Of a stretch of DNA of 64,000 nucleotides, positions 1 to 8,349 are shown one piece after another (the first letter of the stretch is position 1; every line of letters starts with the position of its first letter). Source of the stretch: Nisaea denitrificans DSM 18348 (GTDB lineage: Bacteria; Pseudomonadota; Alphaproteobacteria; Thalassobaculales; Thalassobaculaceae). The notes beneath the pieces are model-generated. The model made no database searches. It was not told where the DNA came from and saw only the letters and a list, made by a program, of their open reading frames with translations. The stretch is from positions 1,364,001 through 1,428,000 of the forward strand of contig NZ_AUFM01000011.1 of assembly GCF_000426505.1 (NCBI RefSeq). Reading direction: 5' to 3'. The translations under genes and the position numbers were made by a program.

Positions 1-848
1 AGCAGGTGCAGGCTCCCGGTGAAGCGAAATCGGATATCTGGCAAACCGTCGAGTTTTCCAAACGGTTCAAGACGGATGAAGTCTGGTCCGACGATCTTCT
101 CGACAAGAACCCCGAATACCGCGGCAAGACCCTCTATGAGGTGCTCTTCGCCAATGGTACCGCGAACAAGTTCCCGCTGTCGGACGCGAGCCTCGAGTTC
201 GAGAATGCCGAGTCCCGGGATTTCGGCTTCTACCTGCAGAAGGGCCTGTTCGAGGAGTATGCCACTTTTGGCCGGGGCCACGGGCACGACCTGGCGGACT
301 TCGACACCTATCACAAGGTGCGCGGGCTGCGCTGGCCAGTCGTCGACGGCAAGGAGACGCGCTGGCGGTTCCGTGAGGGGCTTGATCCCTATGTCGAGGC
401 CGGAAAGGGCGTCCAGTTCTACGGCAAGAAGGACGGCAAGGCTTGGATTTTCGCCCTGCCCTACGAGCCGCCAGCGGAAGCGCCGGACGAGGAATACGAT
501 CTCTGGCTCTCCACGGGACGCGTGCTGGAGCACTGGCACTCAGGCTCGATGACGCAGCGTGTTCCGGAACTCTACAAGGCGTTCCCGGATGCTGTGGTCT
601 TCATGCACCCGGACGATGCTCAGAAACGGGGCCTTCGCCGGGGCGATGAAGTCACCATTACATCGCGGCGCGGCGAGATCCGCACCCGCGTCGAGACGCG
701 GGGCCGAAACAAGCCTCCGCAAGGGCTCGTCTTCGTCCCCTGGTTCGACGCCAGTCAGCTGATCAACAAAGTCACGCTGGATGCAACCGACCCGATCTCC
801 AAGCAAACGGATTTCAAGAAATGCGCAGTCAAAATCGCCAAGGCCTGA
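1..848 (+). CDS. napA: Periplasmic nitrate reductase, catalytic subunit (3' part only)
   Basis: C-terminal ~282 residues of the molybdenum bis-MGD nitrate reductase that reduces nitrate to nitrite in the periplasm. The reading frame is open from the left edge, so the 4Fe-4S and twin-arginine N-terminal parts lie outside the window. The last ~110 visible residues form the molybdopterin-dinucleotide-binding domain ([17 protein letters not shown], then [18 protein letters not shown], then VFVPWFDA), as in NapA. The TGA stop overlaps the napB ATG (TGATG at 846-850), so the two are translationally coupled. napB and napC follow, which settles NapA over other molybdopterin oxidoreductases. Confidence 0.95.
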   Translation, partial: QVQAPGEAKSDIWQTVEFSKRFKTDEVWSDDLLDKNPEYRGKTLYEVLFANGTANKFPLSDASLEFENAESRDFGFYLQKGLFEEYATFGRGHGHDLADFDTYHKVRGLRWPVVDGKETRWRFREGLDPYVEAGKGVQFYGKKDGKAWIFALPYEPPAEAPDEEYDLWLSTGRVLEHWHSGSMTQRVPELYKAFPDAVVFMHPDDAQKRGLRRGDEVTITSRRGEIRTRVETRGRNKPPQGLVFVPWFDASQLINKVTLDATDPISKQTDFKKCAVKIAKA

Positions 849-1306
849 TGAAGCCCGTGCGGCACGCAGCGTTTCTTCTGGCGCTGATCGTGACCGCCTC
901 CATGGTCCCCGCACTTGTGAGCTTCGCGGAAGACCCAACCGCAACGCTTCGGGAGGCCGAGATATCGGTGAACAAGGAAGCCCCGCGGATGGGGCGGATC
1001 ACCAACAATGACCTCCGGCAGGCCCGGAACTATCCGGAACAGCCACCGTTGATCCCCCACAAGATCAGGGGATATCAGGTCGATAAAAACTCAAATCGCT
1101 GTCTGACCTGTCACAGCCGCTCCGCGGTCGAACAGTCCCAGGCACCAATGATCAGCGTGACCCACTACATGGATCGCGACAATCAGGTGCGGGCCACCGT
1201 TTCGGCCCGGCGCTACTTTTGCAACCAGTGTCACGTTCCGCAGACCGACGCCAAACCGCTGGTGGAAAACACCTTCGTTGACGTCGACACTCTGCTGAAC
1301 AGGTGA
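848..1306 (+). CDS. napB: Periplasmic nitrate reductase, diheme cytochrome c subunit NapB
   Basis: Small electron-transfer subunit that passes electrons from NapC to NapA in the periplasm. The 152 residues begin with a signal peptide (hydrophobic residues ~7-25, cleavage near FAED) and carry exactly two heme-binding CxxCH motifs, CLTCH at 85-89 and CNQCH at 125-129. His71 and His106 are candidate distal heme ligands. The ATG at 848 was chosen because it overlaps the napA stop and places the signal peptide at the N-terminus; an upstream in-frame ATG at 821 would add nine residues inside napA. Length and motif spacing are normal for NapB. Confidence 0.95.
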   Translation: MKPVRHAAFLLALIVTASMVPALVSFAEDPTATLREAEISVNKEAPRMGRITNNDLRQARNYPEQPPLIPHKIRGYQVDKNSNRCLTCHSRSAVEQSQAPMISVTHYMDRDNQVRATVSARRYFCNQCHVPQTDAKPLVENTFVDVDTLLNR

Positions 1307-1322
1307 CGGGAGGGCCCATCAA

Positions 1323-1910
1323 TTGTCGCTTTTCCGGATCCTGAAATCGTACTGGGAGACCCTGACGCGGCCGTCGCGCTATTTCTCCCTCGCGTTCCTG
1401 ACGATGGGTGGATTCATCGCAGGGATCATCTTCTGGGGCGGTTTCAACACCGCTCTCGAAATAACCAATACCGAAAAATTCTGTATCTCCTGCCATGAGA
1501 TGCGGGACAACGTTTATGCCGAACTGAAATCCACCATCCACTACACCAACCGCTCCGGCGTCCGTGCGACCTGTCCCGATTGCCATGTCCCCCATAACTG
1601 GACGGACAAGATCGCCCGCAAGATGCAGGCATCGAAAGAGGTCTGGGGCAAGATCTTCGGCACCATCAGCACGCGAGAGAAGTTTCTGGAAAAACGCTTC
1701 GAATTAGCCAGCCACGAATGGGAACGGCTCGAAGCAAATGACTCGCTCGAATGCCGAAACTGCCATGACTTCACCTACATGGATTTCACTCAGCAAAGTC
1801 CACGAGCGGCTGACCACCATGCGCGCCTGCTCGCGACAGGTGAGAAAACCTGCATCGATTGCCACAAGGGCATCGCACACCAACTGCCAGACATGGCACA
1901 GAAAAACTGA
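1323..1910 (+). CDS. napC: NapC/NirT-family tetraheme quinol dehydrogenase
   Basis: Membrane-anchored tetraheme cytochrome c that oxidises quinol and feeds NapB/NapA. One N-terminal membrane anchor (residues ~20-40) is followed by four CxxCH motifs at 54-58 (CISCH), 84-88 (CPDCH), 144-148 (CRNCH) and 177-181 (CIDCH). The length of 195 residues is typical. The start is a TTG preceded at nine bases by a strong ribosome site, GGGAGGG (1308-1314); no ATG fits the N-terminus. It is the last gene of the nap operon here, and a convergent MFS gene ends two bases beyond it with no obvious terminator between. Confidence 0.95.
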   Translation: MSLFRILKSYWETLTRPSRYFSLAFLTMGGFIAGIIFWGGFNTALEITNTEKFCISCHEMRDNVYAELKSTIHYTNRSGVRATCPDCHVPHNWTDKIARKMQASKEVWGKIFGTISTREKFLEKRFELASHEWERLEANDSLECRNCHDFTYMDFTQQSPRAADHHARLLATGEKTCIDCHKGIAHQLPDMAQKN

Positions 1911-1912
1911 AA

Positions 1913-3061
1913 CTAGGGTAGCCGCGCCGGTCTGGCACTCACGCACATCGCCGTGCAGGCCAAGCCGGAGAATACGAGCAAAGCGACCTCCCCGCCTTTC
2001 CAGTCATAGAGCGCCCCGAAAAGGGGCGCTCCTGCACCCTGACCCGCCGCAATCGACAGAAACCCGGCCCCCAGACCGAAAGCGGGACTGCTCGGAACCA
2101 TTTCGACGCCCCATACCAGAATGACGCCCGTCAGCATGATGTAGGCCGCACCGAATAATGCGGCGGCGATAAGGGGCACAGCGCCAGAGGCATTGGAAAA
2201 GAGGATCAAAAGTAGGGATAGGGCGAGCGCGGCGAGCGAAAGCCGATGCACCGGATTGAGCCCGAAGCGCCGTATCAGAGGCCCCGCAGCCGCGCCGGCA
2301 ATTCCCGCAATACCAATCACGATCCAGACCCGTGCAATTGCCTCTTCTCCCCACCCGGCGAGCCCGTGCAACAGCGCTCCCCCGAATGTCCAGACAGCCG
2401 TGCTGGTCATGCCCATGAGAAATGCCGCCAAAAGAACCGGTCTCAGAGCGCCGGGAACACGAGCATTCGGGCCGGAGCGTTCCTCTCTACGCGCAGCAAC
2501 CGAAGCGACGACTGGCATCGCATAACCAAGCCAGACCGTCACTCCGAGTGCCATTACCGCAAAGACCGCATAAGCCTCCCGCCAGGCTTCGGCAAATCCG
2601 ATCGCCACCGGGCCGGAAAGGATCACGCCCGCACTGGTACCGCTGTTGATCAGTGTGTTTGCCGCACCCTGACGTGCGCCGGAAATGCTCTGCGAAACGG
2701 CCAGCGCCAACGGCGGCGATGCCAACCCCGTACTCACCCCGGCGAGGAAAACAGCCGCAGCCAATTGCCCGGCCCCATCGGACCATGCAATCCCCGCCAT
2801 GCCCGTCGTGGCGACAAGACCGGCAATCAGCACAGTCCGCCGCGCGCCGAGCCCGTTGCTCGCCAGAGCCGCGACGGTAATCGCAAGGCAATAGGCCGCG
2901 AAGGCACCGGCGCTGATCAACCCGGCCTCGATCCGGCTGAGACCGAGATCGGCTGTTATCGCCGGAAGAAACAGTCCGTAAGCGAAACGCGCCAGCCCGT
3001 AGGAAGCGGCAATCAAGGCAAACCCGGCCGCAATGAAGGATATCGTTTCCGCGGGTTTCAC
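1913..3061 (-). CDS. MFS transporter, YbfB/YjiJ type
   Basis: Predicted inner-membrane efflux transporter of 382 residues with about 12 hydrophobic helices. The N-terminal stretch ASYGLARFAYGLFLPAI with the following DLGLSRIEAGLISAG is characteristic of the YbfB/YjiJ branch of the major facilitator superfamily. The GTG at 3061 is the likely start because it overlaps the TGA of the upstream tetR gene (GTGA); the frame is open further upstream, but that part is Arg/Gly-rich and lies inside tetR. It forms a two-gene operon with the regulator, so it is probably induced by whatever ligand releases that repressor. The substrate is unknown. Confidence 0.85.
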   Translation of the reverse strand: MKPAETISFIAAGFALIAASYGLARFAYGLFLPAITADLGLSRIEAGLISAGAFAAYCLAITVAALASNGLGARRTVLIAGLVATTGMAGIAWSDGAGQLAAAVFLAGVSTGLASPPLALAVSQSISGARQGAANTLINSGTSAGVILSGPVAIGFAEAWREAYAVFAVMALGVTVWLGYAMPVVASVAARREERSGPNARVPGALRPVLLAAFLMGMTSTAVWTFGGALLHGLAGWGEEAIARVWIVIGIAGIAGAAAGPLIRRFGLNPVHRLSLAALALSLLLILFSNASGAVPLIAAALFGAAYIMLTGVILVWGVEMVPSSPAFGLGAGFLSIAAGQGAGAPLFGALYDWKGGEVALLVFSGLACTAMCVSARPARLP

Positions 3062-3597
3062 CTCTTGGAGGCCGCTGCGACCAACGCCTCTGCCGCATCC
3101 CGCGCGGCATCCACCATCTCGTCGCCTGCGACCGCCGCAGCGGAAACCGCCCCTTCGAAGAGCAGCCAAACCTGGTCTGCCAGACGCGGATCGGGGGCTC
3201 CGACAGCCGCCTCAACCCGCTCGGCGATCAGCGCGCGCATGCGCTGCTTGTGCGATTGGGCGAAGGCCGCGATCCCCGGGTCTTCGGAGTGGTATTCGCC
3301 GAGCGCCCGCAGGAACGGACAGCCGACACCTCCCTCCTCACCCATCCAATCCAGCAAAACATCAAACATACCGGAGACCGGGCCAGTCCCGGCAACGGCA
3401 TTCATCGCGGCAAAGAAGCGTTGGTCACGGCCCTTCAGGATGGCCAATGCCAGCCCGTTCTTGGAGCCGAAATGCTTGTAGAGCGTCCGGGTCGAGGCTC
3501 CGGCCGGCTCCAGCAAGCGGTCAACCCCGGTTGCCCGGAAACCCTCACGGCAGAAAACCTGCTCGGCGGTTGAAAGAATGACTTCGCGCTTATCCAT
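3058..3597 (-). CDS. TetR/AcrR-family transcriptional repressor
   Basis: A 179-residue regulator with an N-terminal helix-turn-helix: ILSTAEQVFCREGFRATGV, then the recognition helix around TRTLYKHFGSKNGLA (residues ~35-50). The C-terminal two-thirds is the ligand and dimerisation domain, and the ligand is unknown. It is co-transcribed with the MFS gene it overlaps by four bases. A perfect inverted repeat begins three bases upstream of its ATG, so it almost certainly represses its own operon. No Shine-Dalgarno sequence fits between operator and start codon, which suggests a leaderless or very short-leader mRNA. Confidence 0.9.
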   Translation of the reverse strand: MDKREVILSTAEQVFCREGFRATGVDRLLEPAGASTRTLYKHFGSKNGLALAILKGRDQRFFAAMNAVAGTGPVSGMFDVLLDWMGEEGGVGCPFLRALGEYHSEDPGIAAFAQSHKQRMRALIAERVEAAVGAPDPRLADQVWLLFEGAVSAAAVAGDEMVDAARDAAEALVAAASKR

Positions 3598-3600
3598 GAC

Positions 3601-3632
3601 GCCAAATGTAAAACGTTCGTTTTACATTTGGC
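3601..3632. promoter_or_regulatory. Perfect inverted repeat: TetR operator
   Basis: Two 15-base arms, GCCAAATGTAAAACG and its exact complement, are separated by TT. The site ends three bases before the tetR ATG. Its length, symmetry and position fit a TetR-family operator that overlaps the promoter of the tetR-MFS operon. It may also affect the copper operon's cytochrome gene, which ends convergently just beyond it. Confidence 0.85.
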
Positions 3633-3639
3633 AATCCTT

Positions 3640-3667
3640 TTACCCGCCGCTGGTTACCCGCCGCTGG
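3640..3667. repeat. 14-bp tandem duplication at the cytochrome gene's stop codon
   Basis: The 14-mer TTACCCGCCGCTGG occurs twice in immediate succession (3640-3653 and 3654-3667). On the minus strand each copy ends in TAA, so the duplication copied the last codons and stop of the cytochrome gene. Confidence 0.85.
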
Positions 3668-4178
3668 CCGCCTGCCGGTTGATGCCATCGTGCCTGGCCC
3701 GTATTTCCGCAGGCCATGTGCTCTTGATGAAAGACAGCACGGCGATGATTTCCCTGTCGCTGAGCGTTCCCTCGAAACCGGGCATGTCGCTTTCGTAACC
3801 GTCACCGACGATCCGGGCCGGGCCGAGTTTCGTAAGGGCGAAAAGCTGCCCATCGGGATGATGCCAGGTATGTCCGGACGGGTCGTGCGGCGGGGCCGGC
3901 AGTCGGCCGTCCGGGTTGCGCTGTTTCCAGTTCGCCTGCCCTTCGAGGGCCGCGCCGTGACAACTCGCGCAGGCCTCTGCGTAAATCTCGCGCCCGTCTG
4001 CGACCAGTCCGGTATTCCCGGGCCGCAGCCTGATTACAGTGCTGTTCTCGGCGTCAGTTGCTCCCGGAACGATCTTGGAGATCACGGACGGGCGTTCCGG
4101 ATCCTGCATACGCGAATAACCGGCAAGGCCGAGCAAGATGAGGACAGCAGCGCCGGAAACCAGAAAGCGCCAGTTCAT
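3654..4178 (-). CDS. Monoheme c-type cytochrome of the copper operon
   Basis: Secreted or membrane-anchored cytochrome c of 174 residues. An N-terminal hydrophobic segment (~5-20) is followed by one CASCH heme motif (70-74) and a likely axial Met132 in ESDMPGF. A His-rich patch HDPSGHTWHHPDG (98-110) could bind metal. The ATG at 4178 overlaps the cueR stop (ATGA), so it is chosen over an ATG 14 codons earlier inside cueR. It is the third gene of a copA-cueR-cytochrome operon under a CueR-type promoter and is therefore probably copper-induced. Its electron partner is unknown; a role in copper tolerance is inferred from context only. Confidence 0.85.
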   Translation of the reverse strand: MNWRFLVSGAAVLILLGLAGYSRMQDPERPSVISKIVPGATDAENSTVIRLRPGNTGLVADGREIYAEACASCHGAALEGQANWKQRNPDGRLPAPPHDPSGHTWHHPDGQLFALTKLGPARIVGDGYESDMPGFEGTLSDREIIAVLSFIKSTWPAEIRARHDGINRQAASGG

Positions 4179-4576
4179 ACCCCATCTCCGATGCCCGCTA
4201 GATCGTCGAGGATCGGACAATCGGGCCGGTCATCGCCATGACAGGCATGGACCAGATGCGCCAATGTCTGACGCATCCCTTTCAACTCCCGGATCTTGCG
4301 ATCGATCTCGTCCAGATGCGCTTCGGCAATGGCCCGAACGTCCGCACTCTCCCGGCCCGTCTCGTCATAAAGCGACAACAGCGCCCGGCAATCCTCGATG
4401 GAGAAGCCGAGTCCCCTCGCCCGTTGCAGAAAACGCAGCCGGTGCACATCCTCGGTCGAATAGATGCGATAACCGTTATCCTGCCGGTTCGGCCGGACCA
4501 GACCAATTTCCTCGTAATAGCGGATGGTCTTGGCCGGCAGCCCCGCGCTCTGTTCAACCTCCCTGATTTGCATCAC
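4175..4576 (-). CDS. cueR: CueR-type copper-responsive MerR regulator
   Basis: Cytoplasmic MerR-family activator of 133 residues. The N-terminal winged helix-turn-helix is clear (GLPAKTIRYYEEIGLVRPNR, then GYRIYSTEDVHRLRFLQRA), followed by the dimerisation helix. Cys112 and Cys120 in CHGDDRPDCPIL match the Cu(I)-binding loop of E. coli CueR in spacing and sequence, so it should sense Cu(I), Ag(I) or Au(I). It sits eight bases downstream of copA in the same operon and overlaps the cytochrome gene by four bases. The target promoter is visible upstream of copA (6899-6929), so it probably activates its own operon. Two adjacent ATG codons are possible starts. Confidence 0.93.
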   Translation of the reverse strand: MMQIREVEQSAGLPAKTIRYYEEIGLVRPNRQDNGYRIYSTEDVHRLRFLQRARGLGFSIEDCRALLSLYDETGRESADVRAIAEAHLDEIDRKIRELKGMRQTLAHLVHACHGDDRPDCPILDDLAGIGDGV

Positions 4577-4584
4577 CTGTCTCC

Positions 4585-6846
4585 TCAGAGTTTCGCCGAC
4601 CGGAGCCGGAGAGCGTTGCTGATGACCGACACGGAGCTAAGACTCATCGCCGCCGCAGCCAGCATCGGGCTGAGCGTCAGCCCGAACAGCGGGTACAGCA
4701 GGCCAGCCGCAACCGGAACACCCAACGCGTTGTAAATGAAAGCAAAGAACAGGTTCTGCCGGATATTCCGCATGGTCGCCCGGCTCAGCCGCCGGGCCTT
4801 GACCAACCCGCGCACGTCGCCTTTCACCAGGGTCACGGCAGCGCTTTCCTTGGCAATGTCGGTGCCGTTGCCCATGGCAATGCCGATATCGGCAAGCGCC
4901 AGCGCGGGAGCATCATTGATGCCGTCACCGGCCATGGCAACGATACGTCCCTCGGCCTTCAGTTCACGAATGAGGTCCGCCTTGTCGGACGGCATCAATC
5001 CACCACGCACTTCCGATATCCCGAGTTCGGCTCCGATGGCAGCGGCTGCTTTCGGGTTGTCGCCCGACGCCATGACCACACGAATACCGTCCCGGGTCAG
5101 ATCGGCGACAGCTTCCGCCGCGCCGTCCTTGATCCGGTCCCGCACAGCGAGCAAGCCGATGGCCGCACCGTCATGCGCAACATAAAGCAACGTTGCCCCG
5201 GCTTCGGAATATGTCTCCGACGCTTCCGCGAGTATGGATATATCGACATTGAGGGTTTCCATGAAACGCGCCGATCCGGCGGCCACCTGCGCCTCATCGA
5301 CGAGCCCGCGCAAACCGAGCCCGGCTTCCGCCTCGACACCCGCCGCATGCTCCACGGGAACTCCCCGCTCCATGGCAGCCCGGATGACCGCGGCGGCTAG
5401 CGGATGCTCACTGCCGCGCTCGATCGCCGCGGCGAGGCCGAGAACCCGGTCCTCGCTCGCACCCGCCACCGTGGCGATATCGCTCATGTCGGGCCGGCCC
5501 TCGGTCAGGGTGCCGGTCTTGTCGACGACCAGCGTGTCGATCTTCTCAAACCCTTCGATAGCCTCTGCATCGCGGATCAGGATGCCCGCCGACGCGCCGC
5601 GCCCGGCACCGACCATGATCGACATCGGCGTTGCCAGACCAAGTGCACAGGGGCAGGCAATGATGAGGACCGAAACGCCAGCGACAACGCCATGCGCCAG
5701 TGCCGGCTCCGGACCGAAAAGCGCCCAAGCCACGAAAGCGGCCACCGCCGACAGCACTACCGCCGGCACGAAATATCCCGCCACCGCATCGGCAATTTTC
5801 TGCACCGGCGCGCGGCTCCGCTGCGCCTCCGCCACCATCGTCACGATGCGGGACAACACCGTGTCCTGCCCGACAGTCACGACTTCCATCACCAGTGTCG
5901 AACGGCCATTCAGTGTGCCGCCGACAAGGCTGTCACCGACATTCTTCTCAACCGGCAAAGGCTCGCCTGTCAGCATCGACTCGTCGACCGCGCCGGTGCC
6001 CTCCAGAAGGCGGCCGTCCACTGGAATGCGTTCCCCCGCGCGAATGCGGATATGGTCGCCCTGCCGGATATCGTCCACGCCGATTTCTTCGTCATCTCCA
6101 CCATCGGTCAGGCGTCTGGCCGTCTCCGGAGCAAGACTGAGCAATGCTTTCAGGGCATCGGACGTGCGCTCACGCGCGCCAAGTTCCATGACCTGTCCCA
6201 GCGCCACCAGACAGATGATGACGGCGGCGGATTCGAAATACAGACCGACATGCCCTTCGGCGCCCCGGAAACCCTCGGGAAAAAGATCCGGCAGCAACAA
6301 GGCTGCAAGGCTGTAGAGATACGCAGCCCCGGTGCCGATGGCGATCAGCGTGAACATGTTGAAATGGCCGGTGCGCAGCGACGTCCAGCCACGCTGAAAG
6401 AACGGGAATCCGACCCAGAGCACAGCCGGAGTTGCCAGCACGGCCTGTACCCAGGCATTCCAGGGGCCTGCAACCAGATCGGCCAGCCCGGGCACCATCT
6501 CCCCCATCGAGAGGATGAATACCGGCAAGGTCAGGACGGCCCCGATCCAGAACCGCCGACGCATGTCGAGATATTCCGGATTGGGCGGCGTGTCCCGCGT
6601 GATCATCTCCGGCTCAAGCGCCATCCCGCACATCGGACAGCTATCCGGCTCCGGGCTCCAGACACTCGGACACATCGGGCAGATATAGCCGGGGCCAGCA
6701 CCTTCCGGCTTACCTGTCATGACCGCCTTGCCCGAACTGACGCCGCCGCCGTGACCGTGACCGCAGCAGGTACTGACGGGCTTTGCCGCCGCAGCGTGGC
6801 AGCAGGACTTCGGTGCCTCGGCTTTTTCAGGTTCGTGGCAGGACAT
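4585..6846 (-). CDS. copA: Copper-exporting P1B-type ATPase
   Basis: Inner-membrane Cu(I) efflux ATPase of 753 residues. Visible motifs are the CPC metal site (398-400), TGE actuator motif (293-295), phosphorylated DKTGT (442-446), SEHP, GDGIND, and the late YN and MxxSS motifs that define Cu(I) transporters. The usual N-terminal ferredoxin-like CxxC metal-binding domain is absent. Instead there is a Cys/His-rich leader ([17 protein letters not shown]; residues 3-33) and a zinc-ribbon-like heavy-metal-binding module with CPMC at 56-59 and CPMC at 70-73. It is the first gene of the copA-cueR-cytochrome operon. Confidence 0.95.
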   Translation of the reverse strand: MSCHEPEKAEAPKSCCHAAAAKPVSTCCGHGHGGGVSSGKAVMTGKPEGAGPGYICPMCPSVWSPEPDSCPMCGMALEPEMITRDTPPNPEYLDMRRRFWIGAVLTLPVFILSMGEMVPGLADLVAGPWNAWVQAVLATPAVLWVGFPFFQRGWTSLRTGHFNMFTLIAIGTGAAYLYSLAALLLPDLFPEGFRGAEGHVGLYFESAAVIICLVALGQVMELGARERTSDALKALLSLAPETARRLTDGGDDEEIGVDDIRQGDHIRIRAGERIPVDGRLLEGTGAVDESMLTGEPLPVEKNVGDSLVGGTLNGRSTLVMEVVTVGQDTVLSRIVTMVAEAQRSRAPVQKIADAVAGYFVPAVVLSAVAAFVAWALFGPEPALAHGVVAGVSVLIIACPCALGLATPMSIMVGAGRGASAGILIRDAEAIEGFEKIDTLVVDKTGTLTEGRPDMSDIATVAGASEDRVLGLAAAIERGSEHPLAAAVIRAAMERGVPVEHAAGVEAEAGLGLRGLVDEAQVAAGSARFMETLNVDISILAEASETYSEAGATLLYVAHDGAAIGLLAVRDRIKDGAAEAVADLTRDGIRVVMASGDNPKAAAAIGAELGISEVRGGLMPSDKADLIRELKAEGRIVAMAGDGINDAPALALADIGIAMGNGTDIAKESAAVTLVKGDVRGLVKARRLSRATMRNIRQNLFFAFIYNALGVPVAAGLLYPLFGLTLSPMLAAAAMSLSSVSVISNALRLRSAKL

Positions 6847-6898
6847 GATGGCTCCGTCGGATGGTTCCTTCAGCCGGCAGTATCCGGCTTCATGTCAC

Positions 6899-6929
6899 TG
6901 CATAAAGCTTCTAGCTACTGGAAGGTCAA
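6899..6929 (-). promoter_or_regulatory. CueR-activated promoter of the copA operon
   Basis: Read on the minus strand, a -35 TTGACC (6924-6929) and a -10 TATGCA (6899-6904) are separated by 19 bp, the over-long spacer typical of MerR-family promoters. Inside it lies an imperfect dyad, ACCTTCC-N7-AGAAGCT, whose left arm and 7-base centre spacing match the E. coli copA operator. The copA ATG is about 50 bp downstream. Confidence 0.88.
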
Positions 6930-6952
6930 GCGCGATCCGCGACATGTCCTTC

Positions 6953-7384
6953 TTAGTTGCCCATCAGGTGCAGAACCACCTCGCGGCGGTGCGGTGCACG
7001 GCGATGCTCCAGCAGATAGACCGCCTGCCATGTGCCGAGCAGCATCCGTCCGTCAGCAACCGGCACCGAGAGCGATGTCTGGGTCAGCATCGTACGGATA
7101 TGCGCGGGCATATCGTCAGGCCCTTCGATCCCGTGCCGGTAGCGGCCCGGGTCTTCCGGGGCGATATCAGCGAGATAGTCCGCCAGATCGGCACGTACAT
7201 CCGGATCGGCATTTTCCTGGATCGTCAGAGAGGCCGAGGTATGGCGAACGAAAAAAGTCAGCAATCCCGTCGATATGCCGGCCGCCTCCAGCCAGGAGGA
7301 CGCATCCCGCGTCAGGTCGTAGAAGCCGTGCCCCGCCGTACGAACAGTCAGAACATCCTGTGCCTGGCGATCCACACGCAACAT
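6953..7384 (-). CDS. yjbQ: YjbQ/UPF0047-family protein (secondary thiamine-phosphate synthase type)
   Basis: Small soluble protein of 143 residues covering the whole UPF0047 domain. Diagnostic stretches are FVRHTSASLTIQENADPDV (~45-63) and GTWQAVYLLEHRRAPHRR near the C-terminus. Members show weak thiamine-phosphate synthase activity, but the true cellular role of the family is not settled. Single-gene transcription unit, tail-to-head with the copper operon and divergent from the glycosylase gene at 7485. Confidence 0.88.
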   Translation of the reverse strand: MLRVDRQAQDVLTVRTAGHGFYDLTRDASSWLEAAGISTGLLTFFVRHTSASLTIQENADPDVRADLADYLADIAPEDPGRYRHGIEGPDDMPAHIRTMLTQTSLSVPVADGRMLLGTWQAVYLLEHRRAPHRREVVLHLMGN

Positions 7385-7484
7385 GGCCGCGCCTTCCCAT
7401 TACCGTTCTTAAACAAATCCTCGGGTCAAATCCCCGAGCCGGAACTATGCTCATGACATTGCAGCGGCACAACAGAGGGCAGCC

Positions 7485-8162
7485 ATGACAGGCAGCGACA
7501 GTCAGGAGAGCGCTCTCCAAAAGGCCGTGATCGAATTGACCCGGCTCGATCCCGACATCGGGGCGCTTTACGAGAAGCTCGGCCCTCCACCATCAAGGCG
7601 CGAGCCTCCCGGATTCGCGTCCCTGATCCGTATCCTTACGGCCCAGCAAGTCTCACTGGCTTCCGCAAGCGCCATATGGACACGGCTCAACCAACAGCTC
7701 GACGTCACCCCCACCGCCATTGCCGCCGCGACAGACGAGGATTTCAAGCAGGCCGGTTTCAGCCGCCCGAAGGTTCGCTATGCCCGCGCCCTTGCCGAAT
7801 ACGTACTGGACGGGCGGCTCGATCTTGAAAACCTGCACAATCTGGATGACGAAGCCGTCGTCACGGCTCTGACGCAGGTTCCAGGGATCGGACGCTGGAC
7901 CTCGGACATCTATCTTCTGTTTTGTCTCGGCAGACTGGACACCTGGCCAGGCGGCGATCTCGCCATTCAGGAAGCCTTGCGTGCACTCAAAAATCTGGAC
8001 ATCCGCCCACGGGAAAAAGACACCCACCCGATTGCCGAGTCCTGGCGCCCATACCGCGGCGCGGCGGCGCAATTACTCTGGCAGTACTATCGGATGCTGA
8101 AATTTGGCGGTAAAACCGCCGGAATTGGAGTGTTTCCCGTGACAGACGCGGCATCACCCTGA
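7485..8162 (+). CDS. alkA: DNA-3-methyladenine glycosylase II-like (HhH-GPD) protein
   Basis: Base-excision repair glycosylase of 225 residues that should remove alkylated purines. The helix-hairpin-helix (LTQVPGIGRWTSDIYLLF, ~129-146) is followed by the catalytic aspartate in WPGGDLAIQEA (Asp158). The upstream LTAQQVSLASASAIW is also typical. Compared with E. coli AlkA it lacks the N-terminal ~90-residue domain, as in many alphaproteobacterial forms. The ATG at 7485 comes after GGGCAGCC, a weak ribosome site. No link to the neighbouring genes is evident. Confidence 0.88.
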   Translation: MTGSDSQESALQKAVIELTRLDPDIGALYEKLGPPPSRREPPGFASLIRILTAQQVSLASASAIWTRLNQQLDVTPTAIAAATDEDFKQAGFSRPKVRYARALAEYVLDGRLDLENLHNLDDEAVVTALTQVPGIGRWTSDIYLLFCLGRLDTWPGGDLAIQEALRALKNLDIRPREKDTHPIAESWRPYRGAAAQLLWQYYRMLKFGGKTAGIGVFPVTDAASP

Positions 8163-8276
8163 TATCTTTCGGGAAATTGATACGAAACTAGGGCATTAGA
8201 AACCCTTAACAGCCGATCTCGTTACTGCCAGCATCGGTCCAGCAAACACCTCCAAGCAACGGAACGGAGAGTCAGA

Positions 8277-8333
8277 ATGACGCAGCCCATCCTGCTCCTG
8301 TTACCCGGCGGGAACCGGAATTGCGCTACATGA
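8277..8333 (+). CDS. Possible 18-codon leader ORF upstream of the GGDEF-EAL gene
   Basis: An ATG with a good ribosome site (GGAACGGAGAG, 8261-8271) opens a short frame encoding MTQPILLLLPGGNRNCAT and stopping at 8333, sixteen bases before the next gene's ATG. The downstream gene itself lacks a good ribosome site, so coupling through this small ORF is possible. It could equally be chance; no homology is recognised. Confidence 0.3.
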   Translation: MTQPILLLLPGGNRNCAT

Positions 8334-8349
8334 GAAATAAAGTGACGCA

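Noticed and set aside
2246-3481. 411-codon plus-strand frame
   Set aside because: Lies opposite the MFS and tetR genes, whose motifs are clear; the product is low-complexity.
5404-7488. Very long open frame (694 codons) on the plus strand
   Set aside because: Antisense to copA and yjbQ; Arg/His/Gln-rich, no domain. In GC-rich DNA such shadow frames are common.
8200-8215. CtrA site before the GGDEF-EAL gene
   Set aside because: TTAG and TTAA are six, not seven, bases apart, and the first half deviates.
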